From the NCBI RefSeq assembly GCF_028693135.1, contig NZ_JAQUVZ010000027.1, positions 1-45,703 on the forward strand: a DNA stretch of 45,703 bases, written 5' to 3'. How positions within the stretch are numbered: position 1 is the stretch's first letter; every line of letters starts with the position of its first letter. The position numbers and the translations under genes were made by a program. The notes under the pieces were generated by a model. That model searched no databases. It saw nothing but the letters and a program-made list of their open reading frames with translations, and was not told the DNA's origin. Source of the stretch: Methanosarcina sp. GTDB lineage: Archaea; Halobacteriota; Methanosarcinia; Methanosarcinales; Methanosarcinaceae. This document shows positions 28,526 to 37,938 of the stretch, one piece after another.

Positions 28526-29742
28526 TTTTCTAAATTTTTCTAATTCGTTATCCTTTAAGAATTTTGACAATCTGTCCAGAAGGTCCCTATTCTTAAATTT
28601 ATCGATAATAGATTAAAATAATTCGGGTTTAACGAACCTTTTAAATAACCACAAAGTTCTTAAAGCCTGCAGGCATTAGAAATATGAATTTAGGACATTT
28701 GACGTACAGGATTCCTGTTTCGCCGAAGTTGCTTTAAGGTGGGCGGGAGCTGTTTTGTCAGGTCATATCATAAATTAATAACTTCATATATTCATCACTA
28801 CTGGATTCGTAAAGAATTTCACGTAACTAAACGTATGCAAACTTAATAGAAATTTCAGATTATACATGTTACCAATTCAGGGCTAATAGCATTCAGTTCA
28901 GAATAAACCTCATATATTTATCACCCATGAAGCAAAAGTCGAAAAGTGCTTTCAATAAACCTGATGCATTTCATTCACTGCTTTACCACTTATCGTTTAG
29001 GGATACTTGTTTAACAAAAAAGGCGTCTGGCACACTCTAACTGCTCACGCCTCAGGTTTATCCCATCTCTGGGAATATCTTTGGAAGTCTTCAGTTATCA
29101 GGATATTGAATGGTAAACACATTATTTGACTTGGGGTTCTGAGAATTATTTCAGACCCATCAATAAGTTTATGTTAGGGCAAAGATTTTCGAGCAGGTAC
29201 AGAAAGCCTCCGTGGATATTGTGGGGGTATACTGTTATTCTTTGGTTGAAAATCAGGAATAGCTCTATCTTTGAGAGCTTTAAAACCAGGCTGGTGCTTA
29301 TCTGGCGATTTGCCTTTGAGGTAAGAGCTTTCATCAAGCAACAATCAGGAAGTATTCAGCCGGTTTCATTATCCTGGCATAAACACAATGGTCAGTTGCA
29401 GGCAGTTTCGGAACTTCTCTTTCCGGTTCATAATAATCTTCAATTATGAAATCTGCTTTTTCAAGGGTGTATTATCTCTGATCTGGTTTTAAATCTGATT
29501 TTACTACTATTTTTGCATTTTCTGGCGCCCTTTATGGTTTCCAGCACGTTTCCAGGATATAGAGGGTTTGTACTACCATAAAAGTACTATGAGCCTGTAG
29601 TCGGAAAAAGAATTATATACCGAAATTGTTCGGGTGTATAAGAACGATTTTCCGTCTATTAATTTGAAAAATCACTCAAATAAAAAATATTCATAATCCA
29701 TAGTTCATGATAAATCATTATCTTAATTCTGGGAGAATTCAT
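28526..29742. other. Long region without an intact gene, possibly decayed
   Basis: About 1.2 kb shows only short frames on both strands. From about 28990 to 29460 the base composition resembles coding DNA. Minus-strand peptide fragments in different frames (for example DYYEPEREVPKLP near 29440 and a 63-residue frame at 29146-29337) may be pieces of a decayed gene, which I could not identify. A minus-strand terminator-like hairpin lies at 29015-29052. The dnaG promoter is probably near 29605-29640 (TTATATACC at about 29612). Confidence 0.4.
29015..29052 (-). terminator. Terminator-like hairpin, minus strand
   Basis: On the minus strand AGGCGT ... ACGCCT is followed by TTTTTGTT. It would end transcription from the right, where only gene fragments remain, and so may be the surviving terminator of a decayed gene. 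Confidence 0.4.
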
Positions 29743-31332
29743 ATGCAAAATACTGATACCACAAAATATATCATTCATTCCAAAATCAATGCTGATGGGG
29801 TAATTGAGCGTCCTGATATCGTAGGCGCAATTTTTGGTCAGACTGAAGGGCTGCTTGGAGCCGATCTTGATCTGCGTGATCTGCAGAAGACCGGAAGGAT
29901 TGGCAGGATCGAAGTAATGGTTACCGCTAAAGGTGGAAAAACCAAAGGAAATATCTTTGTTCCTTCGAGCCTTGATAAAGTAGAGACATCGATTCTTGCA
30001 GCATCTCTGGAAACCATTGACAGGGTAGGTCCTTGCAGTGCCAAGATTGAGGTTTTCCAGGTAGAAGATGTAAGGGCTGTAAAGCGTAAAAAAATTATTG
30101 AAAGGGCAAAACTCATCTTCACGAAAATGTTCGATGAGACTGTGCCCGAATCTCAGGAACTTGCCGACGAAGTTCGGCAGTCTGTAAGGGTTGACGAACT
30201 AACTTATTATGGCAAGTCAAGGATACCCTGCGGGCCGAACGTGCTTAACTCGGACGCTATAATTATTGTTGAAGGCAGGGCTGACATCCTTACCCTGCTT
30301 CGCTATGGTATAAAGAACACCATCTGCGTGGGCGGAACTAACATTCCACCTGAGGTTGCTGAACTTACTAAAAAGAAAACAGTAACTGCTTTTACAGACG
30401 GAGACCGGGGTGGGGAACTCATTATACGCGAACTCCTGCAGGTGGCAGATATCGACTATGTTGCCCGTGCTCCAGATGGCAAAGGTGTGGAAGACCTTGT
30501 CCAGAAAGAAATAATCAGGTCTTTACGCCGAAAAGTCCCGGTGGAACAAATTATTGAGAAATACGGAATCCAGGAAAAAGAAAGTGAAGATGGCGCTTGC
30601 AGGCTGGAACGCATTTCCAAGAGAAAGACAAGAGCACCGGAAGTTGTTCCCAGAGTTGCGGAGAAGAAGTTACACAAACGTGTAAAAGTTCACAGGGTAT
30701 CTCCAAAGGCAGACGTTTATGAAGAGGAATCTTCTGAAGAAATGGAAGAGACGGTTGTTGAGAAAACCGTGGAAAAAGAAAGGGAAAGGCCTTCTGAAAA
30801 AACTCCTGGAACGGCAGAAAGAGTTGAGGCACGACAGGCTGTCTCAAAGCCCGCAGTTATGGCAAGAGCAGTTTCAGTCACCAGGGTTCCCAGAGGAAAG
30901 CCTTCAACTGAGAGGGTTTCAGCTGAGAGGGTTTCAGCTGAGAAGGTTTCGGCTGAGAAGGTTTCAGCTGTGAAAGTCCCTGGTGGAGAGGCAGTAAGGG
31001 TTTCACCTGCTCCTGCCAGACAGGCTCCAGCTCCAATTTCCCCGGAAGCTATGAGGTTCAGACCTCACGTAGACGCCCTTAAAGGGACATTGACGGCAAG
31101 GATTCTGGATTCTGAAGATCGGGTAATAGAGGAAATTGCAGTCAGAGACCTTGCAAGCAGGTTAAAAACCTACAAAGACAATGTGAAAAGTGTGATTTTT
31201 GATGGTGTAATTACTCAGAGACTCGTTGATATTGCTTCGAGCAATGCAATCAAAAATCTTGTAGGAGTAAAAATAGGAAATCTTGCTAAAGTCCCTGTAA
31301 ATATGGAAGTTATGACCTCCAGCATGCTCTGA
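29743..31332 (+). CDS. dnaG: DnaG primase, archaeal type (exosome-associated)
   Basis: This 529-residue protein has the archaeal DnaG layout. An N-terminal domain ([20 protein letters not shown]) is followed by the TOPRIM domain with [10 protein letters not shown] (~residue 170; catalytic Glu) and [10 protein letters not shown] (~218; Asp-x-Asp). A long charged Ala/Val/Glu-rich linker (~285-440) follows, then a conserved C-terminal domain (~445-529). Archaeal DnaG binds the exosome and favours poly(A) RNA; primase activity has also been reported for some. The start ATG 29743 is chosen because GGGAG lies seven bases upstream; ATG 29707 would add 12 residues with no ribosome site. The linker includes a 15-nt in-frame repeat encoding (R/K)VSAE. 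A T-rich tail follows the stop codon. Confidence 0.93.
   Translation: MQNTDTTKYIIHSKINADGVIERPDIVGAIFGQTEGLLGADLDLRDLQKTGRIGRIEVMVTAKGGKTKGNIFVPSSLDKVETSILAASLETIDRVGPCSAKIEVFQVEDVRAVKRKKIIERAKLIFTKMFDETVPESQELADEVRQSVRVDELTYYGKSRIPCGPNVLNSDAIIIVEGRADILTLLRYGIKNTICVGGTNIPPEVAELTKKKTVTAFTDGDRGGELIIRELLQVADIDYVARAPDGKGVEDLVQKEIIRSLRRKVPVEQIIEKYGIQEKESEDGACRLERISKRKTRAPEVVPRVAEKKLHKRVKVHRVSPKADVYEEESSEEMEETVVEKTVEKERERPSEKTPGTAERVEARQAVSKPAVMARAVSVTRVPRGKPSTERVSAERVSAEKVSAEKVSAVKVPGGEAVRVSPAPARQAPAPISPEAMRFRPHVDALKGTLTARILDSEDRVIEEIAVRDLASRLKTYKDNVKSVIFDGVITQRLVDIASSNAIKNLVGVKIGNLAKVPVNMEVMTSSML
30908..30975. repeat. In-frame 15-nt repeat inside dnaG
   Basis: The unit GAGAGGGTTTCAGCT and variants (GAGAAGGTTTC(A/G)GCT) are repeated four to five times, encoding (E)(R/K)VSA. 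The unit is a multiple of three, unlike many of the intergenic arrays. Confidence 0.9.
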
Positions 31333-31733
31333 GCAGGTCTTTTTACTTTCTTTTTTATTTCTTTTTTATCTTTTTTATTTCTTTTTATTATTTAGAATAA
31401 ATTACTTATTTACATCTGATTTTCTTCATAGAGTTAATTTTCCCTGGTCCGGAACTAATTATTTCATTATTACTCTTTTTGTGTATCATTTATATATATC
31501 TTTGAAGAAGTCACCACGATTTGGCCTGATTTCACACTATAGTGCTAAAATTCACACTTCATCCTCGAATTTGTCATTATTTATCATATACATTATATGA
31601 AAAAGTTTATTAATATAAACTAGGAAGTAGGTCTCCGCGGGTAATTCTTTTATTTGATTCCAGATAATATTTAATTGATCTTGTAAAATTGTAGATATTT
31701 AATTGATCTTGTAAAATTGTAGGTCTGTTCGCT
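31333..31733. other. Intergenic DNA between dnaG and UPF0058
   Basis: A run of T-rich blocks (TTTTTTATTTC repeated, 31350-31390) probably terminates dnaG. Farther on there is an AT-rich promoter-like stretch (TTATTAATATAAACT, about 31608-31622). A ~29-bp unit GATATTTAATTGATCTTGTA-AAATTGTAG occurs twice (31664-31722) just before the next gene. No gene is visible. Confidence 0.55.
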
Positions 31734-32012
31734 ATGCACAAGGAAGAACTGATACAACTGCACACATATATGGCTCAAATGAAGAGATACTTTGAGAGGC
31801 ACGGTGTAACGCACGAGTTTGATGACTACAAGGCTCTATCGATAAGTCCAGTCCACATCCACAGGAGTAAGGCGGATCACAAGCGCGCAATATTTATTTT
31901 GGGAGGCGAGCTTGCCACTCTCATGTCACGGGATGACCCCATCTTCGAGGAAGCGTCTACCCATATGAGAGATTCTCTGAATTCCGTCATTAAGCTTATC
32001 GGTAATAACTGA
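31734..32012 (+). CDS. UPF0058 family small protein
   Basis: This 92-residue protein, MHKEELIQLHTYMAQMKRYF at the start with HVHIHRSKADHKRAIFILG-like middle (here SPVHIHRSKADHKRAIF), matches UPF0058, a family confined to Euryarchaeota. Members are small and alpha-helical; conserved His and acidic residues suggest metal or nucleic-acid contact, but no activity is known. ATG 31734 lacks a clear ribosome site and follows a 29-bp direct repeat. Its 3' end overlaps the convergent RimI gene by 17 bases. No signal or membrane segment. Confidence 0.85.
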   Translation: MHKEELIQLHTYMAQMKRYFERHGVTHEFDDYKALSISPVHIHRSKADHKRAIFILGGELATLMSRDDPIFEEASTHMRDSLNSVIKLIGNN

Positions 32013-32526
32013 TAGGGCCCTTTATTGTAGTAAAGAAGTCGTTGTCTGAGAATACGGGTTCGAGATATTTTTGTTTTGAGATCAAGAGGCGGTATGGGTG
32101 CAGGTGCATTTTCATAACCATACCGTCTTCTCCATCTGAATAATACTTTTTTTCAGTCCAGCAAGGTACGAATCCTATTGATCGGTATAATTTTTGTGCG
32201 TCAGTATTACTGTTTCTTACTTCCAGTCTCGCGTATCTAAGTCCATTTGCAACAAAAATGTCACACATGGCATGGATCAGTTCCGTGCCTATTCCCCTTC
32301 CCCTATATTCTTTTTTTACACCAACGGAAAAAATATGCCCTTCGTTTTCCGCGGAACGGTAGCCCACCACATACCCTACTACTTTCCCATTCTGTTCCGC
32401 AACAAGGAAGCCATCTCCAACCATTTCGTAAAAGTTCATATACACCAGGGAATTATGCTCCGAAAAAGCCTCTTCTTCAATTTCGACTATTTCCTGGAAG
32501 TCTTCAGGTGCGAAACGTCTGATCAT
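31996..32526 (-). CDS. rimI: GNAT N-acetyltransferase, RimI/ArdI-type N-terminal acetyltransferase
   Basis: This 176-residue enzyme starts MIRRFAPEDFQEIVEIEEEA, the typical beta1-alpha1 of RimI-type enzymes. FSVGVKKEYRGRGIGTELI (~86-104) carries the acetyl-CoA pyrophosphate-binding (R/Q)GxGxG motif. LRYARLEVRNSNTDAQKLYRSIGF (~115-138) is the family's motif B. The likely role is acetylation of protein N-termini, as for archaeal NatA/Ard1. A ~30-residue C-terminal tail after the GNAT core (LHPYRLLISKQKYLE) is unusual in length. ATG 32526 has AAGGA four to five bases upstream. It is transcribed in the same direction as arcS, about 220 bases downstream, with a doubtful small frame between. Confidence 0.88.
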   Translation of the reverse strand: MIRRFAPEDFQEIVEIEEEAFSEHNSLVYMNFYEMVGDGFLVAEQNGKVVGYVVGYRSAENEGHIFSVGVKKEYRGRGIGTELIHAMCDIFVANGLRYARLEVRNSNTDAQKLYRSIGFVPCWTEKKYYSDGEDGMVMKMHLHPYRLLISKQKYLEPVFSDNDFFTTIKGPISYYR

Positions 32527-32534
32527 AATATCCT

Positions 32535-32768
32535 TTATATCCCTACCATTTTATTACTTCTTCGAAGGAAGAATAATTCTCTCGCAGAAACCTGTATGGC
32601 TTTCTGTTTTACATATTTTCTATTCATGAACATCTTTTTCTGGGACCTGTTCTGAGCTTCTAGCCGGTTCTGAGCTTCTACAATGTCTTTTCGGGCTGAA
32701 AACCAGGCTAAATAATAAGCTTTAAAGTTTTCAGCCCCAGGGTCTTCAGGTTTAAAGTTTTTTAACAT
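32535..32768 (-). CDS. Doubtful small protein overlapping the end of arcS
   Basis: A 77-residue frame begins at an ATG inside the last codons of arcS (overlap 17 bases) and ends 8 bases before rimI. The sequence MLKNFKPEDPGAENFKAYYL is followed by a segment with an 18-nt internal repeat (EAQNRL/EAQNRS). It is basic and rich in Arg, Lys and Gln. There is no ribosome site and no recognised family. Its position would suit an arcS-X-rimI operon, but it could equally be chance open sequence. Confidence 0.25.
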   Translation of the reverse strand: MLKNFKPEDPGAENFKAYYLAWFSARKDIVEAQNRLEAQNRSQKKMFMNRKYVKQKAIQVSARELFFLRRSNKMVGI

Positions 32769-34629
32769 GCCGGACGTCTACTGCAACACCCCTGCCTGAT
32801 TTTTCCATTTCTCTCCCGCTCATCATAGCCCTTCCTACACAGAGGGCTTTTTTCCCGAGAACTATTACCTCATCATTTGGTCGTATTTCGGGGTCTGCCT
32901 CAAGCACACCCGGGGCAAGAATGGAACCGCGTGGGATAAAGTCGTCAATCTTTACCACATATTTTTCGCTTTTTAGCACCAGTTCCGCTCCTTCGGGAGA
33001 AAGAGCAAGCATTCCGTACTGCGGGATTAAAGTTGCAAGCTGTTTTTTCCCGGCAAAGAGCTGGTACTTCGGGAAACGGCCTTTTACCACAGGTTTTCCG
33101 ACTTCTTCTGAAAAGAGCTGCCCTGCGCCCTCTCCGAATTGATAGCCTGCAACCGCCTTTACGAAATTCTTCTTCTCTTCTTCAGCATTCTGTTTTTTCT
33201 GGCTGAAATTCTCGGCCGTGCAGATAGATTCAACAGTATTTTTCAGGTTCATCAGAGACTCATAGGACGTGAGACTTTCCCCGGCAGTATAAACGATATC
33301 AATCTCCAGTTTTTCAGCTACCCTTTCACATATCTCCCTGTACGTCCCTTCCACATGGGCAACTATTGCCTTATACCCGTGTTTTGAGAGATAGGCTTCA
33401 AGGCATCCGGAAACCCAGGCTTTTTCATCTTCGTCCCAGTGCCCCGTAACTGCAGTATCGTAATGGGCTGCCGGGTAAGTTAATTCGAGTTCTCTGGGCA
33501 CGATTCCCAGGGGGGAGGTTATTATTACCTCATGGACAAACTTTCGGTATTTACCAAGGGTAAGGATGAATTTCTGGTGGGATTGGGAAATTGAATAGGG
33601 TTTTTTAGCTGCACACGGGAGAAGCAGGAGGATATCAAGTTCAGGAGGTACATACCTTTCCTGTATGCGCTGCGCAAACCTGATTACTTCGATCCTTGAA
33701 AGGGCTTCGGAAGTATTTGCAAGGAGCTGGTTTTGCCGGAAAGCGGGAACTTTTTCTTCAAGGTAAGAGTATTCGAAATCTCCAAGGCGCAGCAGGGCTG
33801 TAAGCCAGGGCCTGACCCTGCACTGCCCTTCCACGTACTCCCGCAGTGTCCCTGCCCGAATTTTTTCGCGGACAAGAGCAAGTTCGGCGTCAAGGGCGTC
33901 CCGGTTATGGGCTGAAAGAAGTTTTGCCCTATCGGCTTTCGGGAGAGCTAGAAGTTCTGCGGGCGTGGTGGAGGCACATACCCTGCACCTGCAGGGAAAC
34001 TCTACAAGGGAGTCCAGATAGAAACTGCCTGCAGCTGTAAGGTAGATGTCAGAATAGGCTGCAATTTCTGCTTTTGTATCATCCATAACATCGATCCCGA
34101 TGTAGGCAAGCATTGCTGCATTTTCAGGACGAGCCAGGTTGGGGGCATAGAGAGCAGTATCTGGAGGAATCTTGTTTTTCAGGTCGATTAAGGTTTCCAG
34201 AAACCTTCGAGCATTATTTTCCAGAGTTCCTGCACCTTCCATTATGTAAAGGTCGCTTTTCTGAATCTCTCCTGCTGCTCTAAGAAAAGAACCTGTAGGG
34301 CCGTTATCTTCAGCATTTCCATCGCTGGTGGCAGTAAATATTTCTACTTTTCCGAGCGATTCGGCTGGAATAGCAGGTGGATAAGTCTGACGGGGAAGGA
34401 TTATGAGAGTTCCCTTTCCTGTTTTTTCACGAATTTCCTTTATGCGTGCTTGAAGTTCTTCCCGGTCAACAGTCCAGAGGCTGCCTGCATCAACAATAGG
34501 TCCCGGGTTTTCAAGGTTTCCAAGTGCTGCCGTATGCAGGGCACAGGGAGTGCGGAGTTCGGGAGAGAGCAGAAGTTTTCCTATACGTGCTGCTCCATCT
34601 CTATTTTCTATTTCAAAGTACTGTGTCAT
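32752..34629 (-). CDS. arcS: Archaeosine synthase ArcS (TgtA2), tRNA G15 modification
   Basis: ArcS acts after TGT to convert preQ0 at position 15 of archaeal tRNA toward archaeosine. In many archaea it adds lysine and a radical SAM partner completes the reaction. The 625-residue protein has a TGT-like N-terminal part (MTQYFEIENRDGAARIGKLL; CRCRVCAST near residue 215), a middle domain with LPCAAKKPYSISQSHQKF (~res 345), which exactly fits the ArcS motif PC-x3-KPY-x2-S-x2-H, and a C-terminal PUA domain (VVKIDDFIPRGSILAPGVLEADPEIRPNDEV). The start ATG 34629 is chosen because GAGGA lies ~5 bases upstream and homologous TGT sequence begins there; ATG 34728 would add 33 basic residues. It may be cotranscribed with rimI. 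Confidence 0.92.
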   Translation of the reverse strand: MTQYFEIENRDGAARIGKLLLSPELRTPCALHTAALGNLENPGPIVDAGSLWTVDREELQARIKEIREKTGKGTLIILPRQTYPPAIPAESLGKVEIFTATSDGNAEDNGPTGSFLRAAGEIQKSDLYIMEGAGTLENNARRFLETLIDLKNKIPPDTALYAPNLARPENAAMLAYIGIDVMDDTKAEIAAYSDIYLTAAGSFYLDSLVEFPCRCRVCASTTPAELLALPKADRAKLLSAHNRDALDAELALVREKIRAGTLREYVEGQCRVRPWLTALLRLGDFEYSYLEEKVPAFRQNQLLANTSEALSRIEVIRFAQRIQERYVPPELDILLLLPCAAKKPYSISQSHQKFILTLGKYRKFVHEVIITSPLGIVPRELELTYPAAHYDTAVTGHWDEDEKAWVSGCLEAYLSKHGYKAIVAHVEGTYREICERVAEKLEIDIVYTAGESLTSYESLMNLKNTVESICTAENFSQKKQNAEEEKKNFVKAVAGYQFGEGAGQLFSEEVGKPVVKGRFPKYQLFAGKKQLATLIPQYGMLALSPEGAELVLKSEKYVVKIDDFIPRGSILAPGVLEADPEIRPNDEVIVLGKKALCVGRAMMSGREMEKSGRGVAVDVRHVKKL

Positions 34630-34945
34630 ATTTGTCCTCTTATGTCTATCAGGATGTAAAGGTTTGCCCTGCACATTTTTCTCAAAAAGTTCGTAGCTCT
34701 CTTTCTTTTTTCGTGACTTTACCTTCACTCTAATCTGAAAAGCCTGTAAATTCCCTTCTACTTTTTAAATAGATCTAAAGGAGGCAGGAGAATCTAAGGG
34801 GGAAGGAGGCTGGAGGCTGGAGGATGGTATATTCTTATATATTATTAATATTGATTATCTGCTGCAACTTATCTCTCATTTCTGTCCCAATAGTGGCAGG
34901 GAATTTTCTATTTTTCACATCCGAATTCCAGATTTGAGGTTTATA

Positions 34946-36316
34946 ATGGATATAACTGCAGAGCTTCGAAAAATCGTTGGCGAGCGGCTCTCGGTCTCGC
35001 CTTCTGAACTTTATTGTTATTCTTCTGATGCATCCCAGGTCAAAGGGATGCCTGATTACGTGGTACGCTCGAAAAGCACGGACGAGGTCAGCCGTATTGT
35101 CAGGCTTGCTTATGAAAATGAAATCCCTGTGACCGCAAGGGGAGCAGGCACAGGACTTGCCGGCGGGGCAGTCCCTGTCGGAGGAGGCATTGTGCTGGAC
35201 ATGTCAGGAATGAATCGCATTCTTGAAATCGATATTGACAATATCCAGGTAGTTGTGGAACCGGGAATAATACAGGACACCCTTAATGATGCCTTAAAGC
35301 CATACGGTTTTTTCTTTCCCCCTAACCCGGGCAGTTCTGCCATGTGCACTATCGGGGGCATGATAGCTTATAATGCAAGTGGAATGCGCTGTGTCAAATA
35401 CGGTACCACCCGGAACTATGTCCGCGACCTGGAAGTGGTGCTTGCGGACGGGACTGTTATCCACACAGGCTCCAAAATGTTGAAATCCGCTGCAGGTTAT
35501 GACCTGACCCAGCTTATTATAGGCTCTGAAGGCACGCTCGGAATAGTCACTAAAGCCAGCCTGAAGATCGCGCCTCTTCCGAAGATCCGGAAACTTGTAA
35601 TCGCGTCCTTTAAAAGTGCTGAGGTTGCAGGGCAGGCAGTTGTAAAGACTTTTTCAAACGGGGTTATCCCTTCAGCCTGCGAGATTCTTGACCGGGTTTC
35701 CCTGCAGGTGCTTAAACGCTGCGACCCGGAACTTGCGCTCCCCTCCGAGGGCGATGTAATCCTTTTCGAGGTCGACGGCACTGAAAATTCGGCACATGAA
35801 GCTGCAGAGCAGATAATAGAGGTCTGTTCCCCCCTTGCCATCTCCATAAAGCTTGCGGAAAGTGAAAAGGAAATGGCAGATATCTGGGCAGCCAGAAAGC
35901 TTGTCGGGGCTGCAGTTTCCCGCCTTGATCCCACGAAAACCAGGATTTATGTGGGGGAAGACGTGGGAGTTCCCATAAAGAAGATTCCTGAACTGCTCAG
36001 GAGAGCGCAGGAAATTTCTGAGAAATTCAATCTGCCTGCCATGAAGTACGGGCATATTGGAGATGGAAACCTGCACCTTGCCCTTTTTATTGACGTCCTG
36101 AATAAGGACGAGTGGGACCGCCTGAATCGGGCTGCTGATATGATCCACAGGACCGCAATTGAGCTTGGGGGCACGGTCAGTTCCGAACATGGTGTGGGAG
36201 CTGCCCGTGGGCAGTATATGGAAGCCCAGTGGGGCCCGGCTCTTGAGGTAATGCGTGCAATCAAGAAAGCCCTTGACCCGAAAGGAATCCTGAACCCGGG
36301 CAAGCTGGGGTTGTGA
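34946..36316 (+). CDS. glcD: FAD-linked oxidase, GlcD / D-lactate dehydrogenase type
   Basis: This 456-residue flavoprotein has the PCMH-type FAD domain: VTARGAGTGLAGGAVPVGGG (~56-75), PGSSAMCTIGGMIAYNASGM and GSEGTLGIVTKASLKI (~190). The C-terminal substrate domain contains KYGHIGDGNLHLALF (~365; His ligands) and ends HRTAIELGGTVSSEHGVGAARGQYM, with KKALDPKGILNPGK at the end as in GlcD and D-lactate dehydrogenases. ATG 34946 is preferred over TTG 34934 because GAGGT lies six bases upstream. TATA-like TTATATATTA is at about 34834. Its stop codon overlaps a GTG start of the next gene (GTGA), so both subunits should be made together. Glycolate, D-lactate or another 2-hydroxy acid is the likely substrate. 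Confidence 0.9.
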   Translation: MDITAELRKIVGERLSVSPSELYCYSSDASQVKGMPDYVVRSKSTDEVSRIVRLAYENEIPVTARGAGTGLAGGAVPVGGGIVLDMSGMNRILEIDIDNIQVVVEPGIIQDTLNDALKPYGFFFPPNPGSSAMCTIGGMIAYNASGMRCVKYGTTRNYVRDLEVVLADGTVIHTGSKMLKSAAGYDLTQLIIGSEGTLGIVTKASLKIAPLPKIRKLVIASFKSAEVAGQAVVKTFSNGVIPSACEILDRVSLQVLKRCDPELALPSEGDVILFEVDGTENSAHEAAEQIIEVCSPLAISIKLAESEKEMADIWAARKLVGAAVSRLDPTKTRIYVGEDVGVPIKKIPELLRRAQEISEKFNLPAMKYGHIGDGNLHLALFIDVLNKDEWDRLNRAADMIHRTAIELGGTVSSEHGVGAARGQYMEAQWGPALEVMRAIKKALDPKGILNPGKLGL

Positions 36317-37491
36317 GAGCCGTGAAAAACGAAGGAAAAAAGGAAACTAAGAGAACGGTAGAAATGAAAGAAAGTAGAGTAAGTAAGGCCAGAGAAAAAA
36401 GTGAGACTAAAGGCAAAGAGTTGCCCTTTGAAATAGATCCCCGTTCGGTTTATAAATGCGTGCAGTGTGGAACCTGCCGCTCAGTCTGCCCAGTCTTTGA
36501 TGTAGTCGGCTGGGAGTCCGCCAATACACGCGGAAGAATGCTTATCATTAAGAGTCTGCTTGAAGGAAGGCCGCCATCCGAAGATGTCCTCTCCAGTCTC
36601 TCTACCTGCACAACCTGTGGGATCTGTGCTGCCAAATGCCCTGCCGGAGCAAACCCTCCTGATGTAGTGGAAGCTGCCCGTGCCCAGCTGGTAAAGTGCG
36701 GCGTGACAACCGAAGCCCAGGAAAAACTGAAGGCTGCAATTACGACCAGTGGCAACTCCTTTGGAGAAACAAGAAGTCGCTTGCACTGGCTGTCTGATAA
36801 AGAACGTTCAAAACTCCCGGAGAAGTCCGACTACGTCTACTTTGTAGGTTGTTTTGACTCCTACCGTTATCCGGAATTTGCAAAAAAGACTTTTGAGGTT
36901 TTGCAGCGCTTTGGAGTCACCCTCCTGCCGGACGAGCAGTGCTGTGCTTCCCCTCTCCTCCGTACGGGTTTCCGAGAAGATGCAGAAAAGATCATGGAGC
37001 ACAACCTTGAGCAGATTAGGAAAGTGGGAGCTCACACCGTTATCACGGGCTGCGCCGGTTGTTACACCACCCTCAAGAACAACTATCCTGAAGAGCTCAG
37101 GGTAATCAGCCTCCCCGAGTTCCTTGCCGAACACCTGGAAGAACTGAACCTGAAGCGCCTTGACCTCACAGTTACCTACCACGACCCCTGCCATCTAGGC
37201 AGGCACAACAAGGTCTATGACCCCCCAAGAAAAGTAATTCAGGCTATCTGCACCCTCAAGGAGATGAAAAACATCAAAGAAAACTCCCGCTGCTGCGGTG
37301 GTGGGGGCGGAGTCAGGATAGGATATCCCGACATCTCTCTTAAACTTGCAAAAAAGCGCATTGAAGACGTGCCCGAAGGTGTGGACTACATTGTCACCTC
37401 CTGTCCCCTCTGCGTGAGGAACCTCAGGGATGCAGCCGGGGATGTCGAGGTAATCGATATCATCGAACTTGTGGCAATGGCGCTGGAGTGA
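36313..37491 (+). CDS. Fe-S oxidoreductase, HdrD/GlcF-like partner of GlcD
   Basis: The protein has two [4Fe-4S] motifs, CVQCGTCRSVCP (~res 55) and CTTCGICAAKCPAGANPPD (~97), then two CCG-type domains: CCASPLLRTGF ... GCAGCYTTLKN (~215-260) and HDPCHLGRHN ... CCGGGGGVRIGYPD (~290-340). This order is that of GlcF/LutA-like and HdrD proteins. It probably takes electrons from the FAD subunit encoded by the overlapping gene and passes them to a membrane carrier such as methanophenazine or to another Fe-S protein; the acceptor is inferred. The N-terminal ~40 residues are highly charged and of doubtful reality: GTG 36313 overlaps the upstream stop, but GTG 36322 and ATG 36364 are alternatives. No transmembrane helix is visible. 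Confidence 0.87.
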   Translation: MRAVKNEGKKETKRTVEMKESRVSKAREKSETKGKELPFEIDPRSVYKCVQCGTCRSVCPVFDVVGWESANTRGRMLIIKSLLEGRPPSEDVLSSLSTCTTCGICAAKCPAGANPPDVVEAARAQLVKCGVTTEAQEKLKAAITTSGNSFGETRSRLHWLSDKERSKLPEKSDYVYFVGCFDSYRYPEFAKKTFEVLQRFGVTLLPDEQCCASPLLRTGFREDAEKIMEHNLEQIRKVGAHTVITGCAGCYTTLKNNYPEELRVISLPEFLAEHLEELNLKRLDLTVTYHDPCHLGRHNKVYDPPRKVIQAICTLKEMKNIKENSRCCGGGGGVRIGYPDISLKLAKKRIEDVPEGVDYIVTSCPLCVRNLRDAAGDVEVIDIIELVAMALE

Positions 37492-37938
37492 ATTTTAAGT
37501 TCGGCTGTTTTTATGAGGCGGCTTCTATGTCGCCTTAAGAATTTTATCTCTATTTTAGATCATTACTTTAACTCTAATTTTTATTTCTCGCATCTTTTAC
37601 TTTGTGTCAATATTGATGAAAACATTCTCGACTCTTTATACCGTTTCTGATGTTCACATTTGCCAGATTTTTTAAGCTCTTTGCTTAGTTTTTCCTGAAG
37701 GTATTTTGGAATAGTCAAATTGATCTTGCGATGCTATTCCGAGAAAGCTGAATGTCTTTTTACTGCTACATTTTTGAGAAGCGTTTGCTTCCTCAAAATT
37801 TTTAATTAGTAATGTGCTCGTCTTTTTATAAAAAGAAAAAGAATATATCCTAAAAATTTAATATGGCTCATGAACATTAATTTCAAACCCTTGCAAATAG
37901 GGTGTCTGATTTTTGTTCTTTTCGTTTAGGAGGTAGAA
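37492..37938. other. Intergenic DNA with two hairpins
   Basis: AGGCG-gcttctatgt-CGCCT (37516-37535) may end the dehydrogenase operon. A second, stronger hairpin (37771-37803) is listed separately. A promoter for the following secreted protein probably lies near 37845-37870; GGAGGT at about 37929-37934 is its ribosome site. No gene is seen. Confidence 0.5.
37771..37803 (+). terminator. Strong hairpin with T-tract
   Basis: TTTTGAGAAGC and GCTTCCTCAAAA pair (one bulged base) around a short GTTT loop, then TTTTT follows. It lies 280 bases after the dehydrogenase operon, too far for the usual 3' end, so it may terminate a small RNA or act as a late terminator. Because the stem starts with A/T runs it could work on both strands. 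Confidence 0.5.

Noticed and set aside
29126-29449. 107-residue plus-strand frame
   Set aside because: No family resemblance; more likely the shadow of a decayed minus-strand gene.
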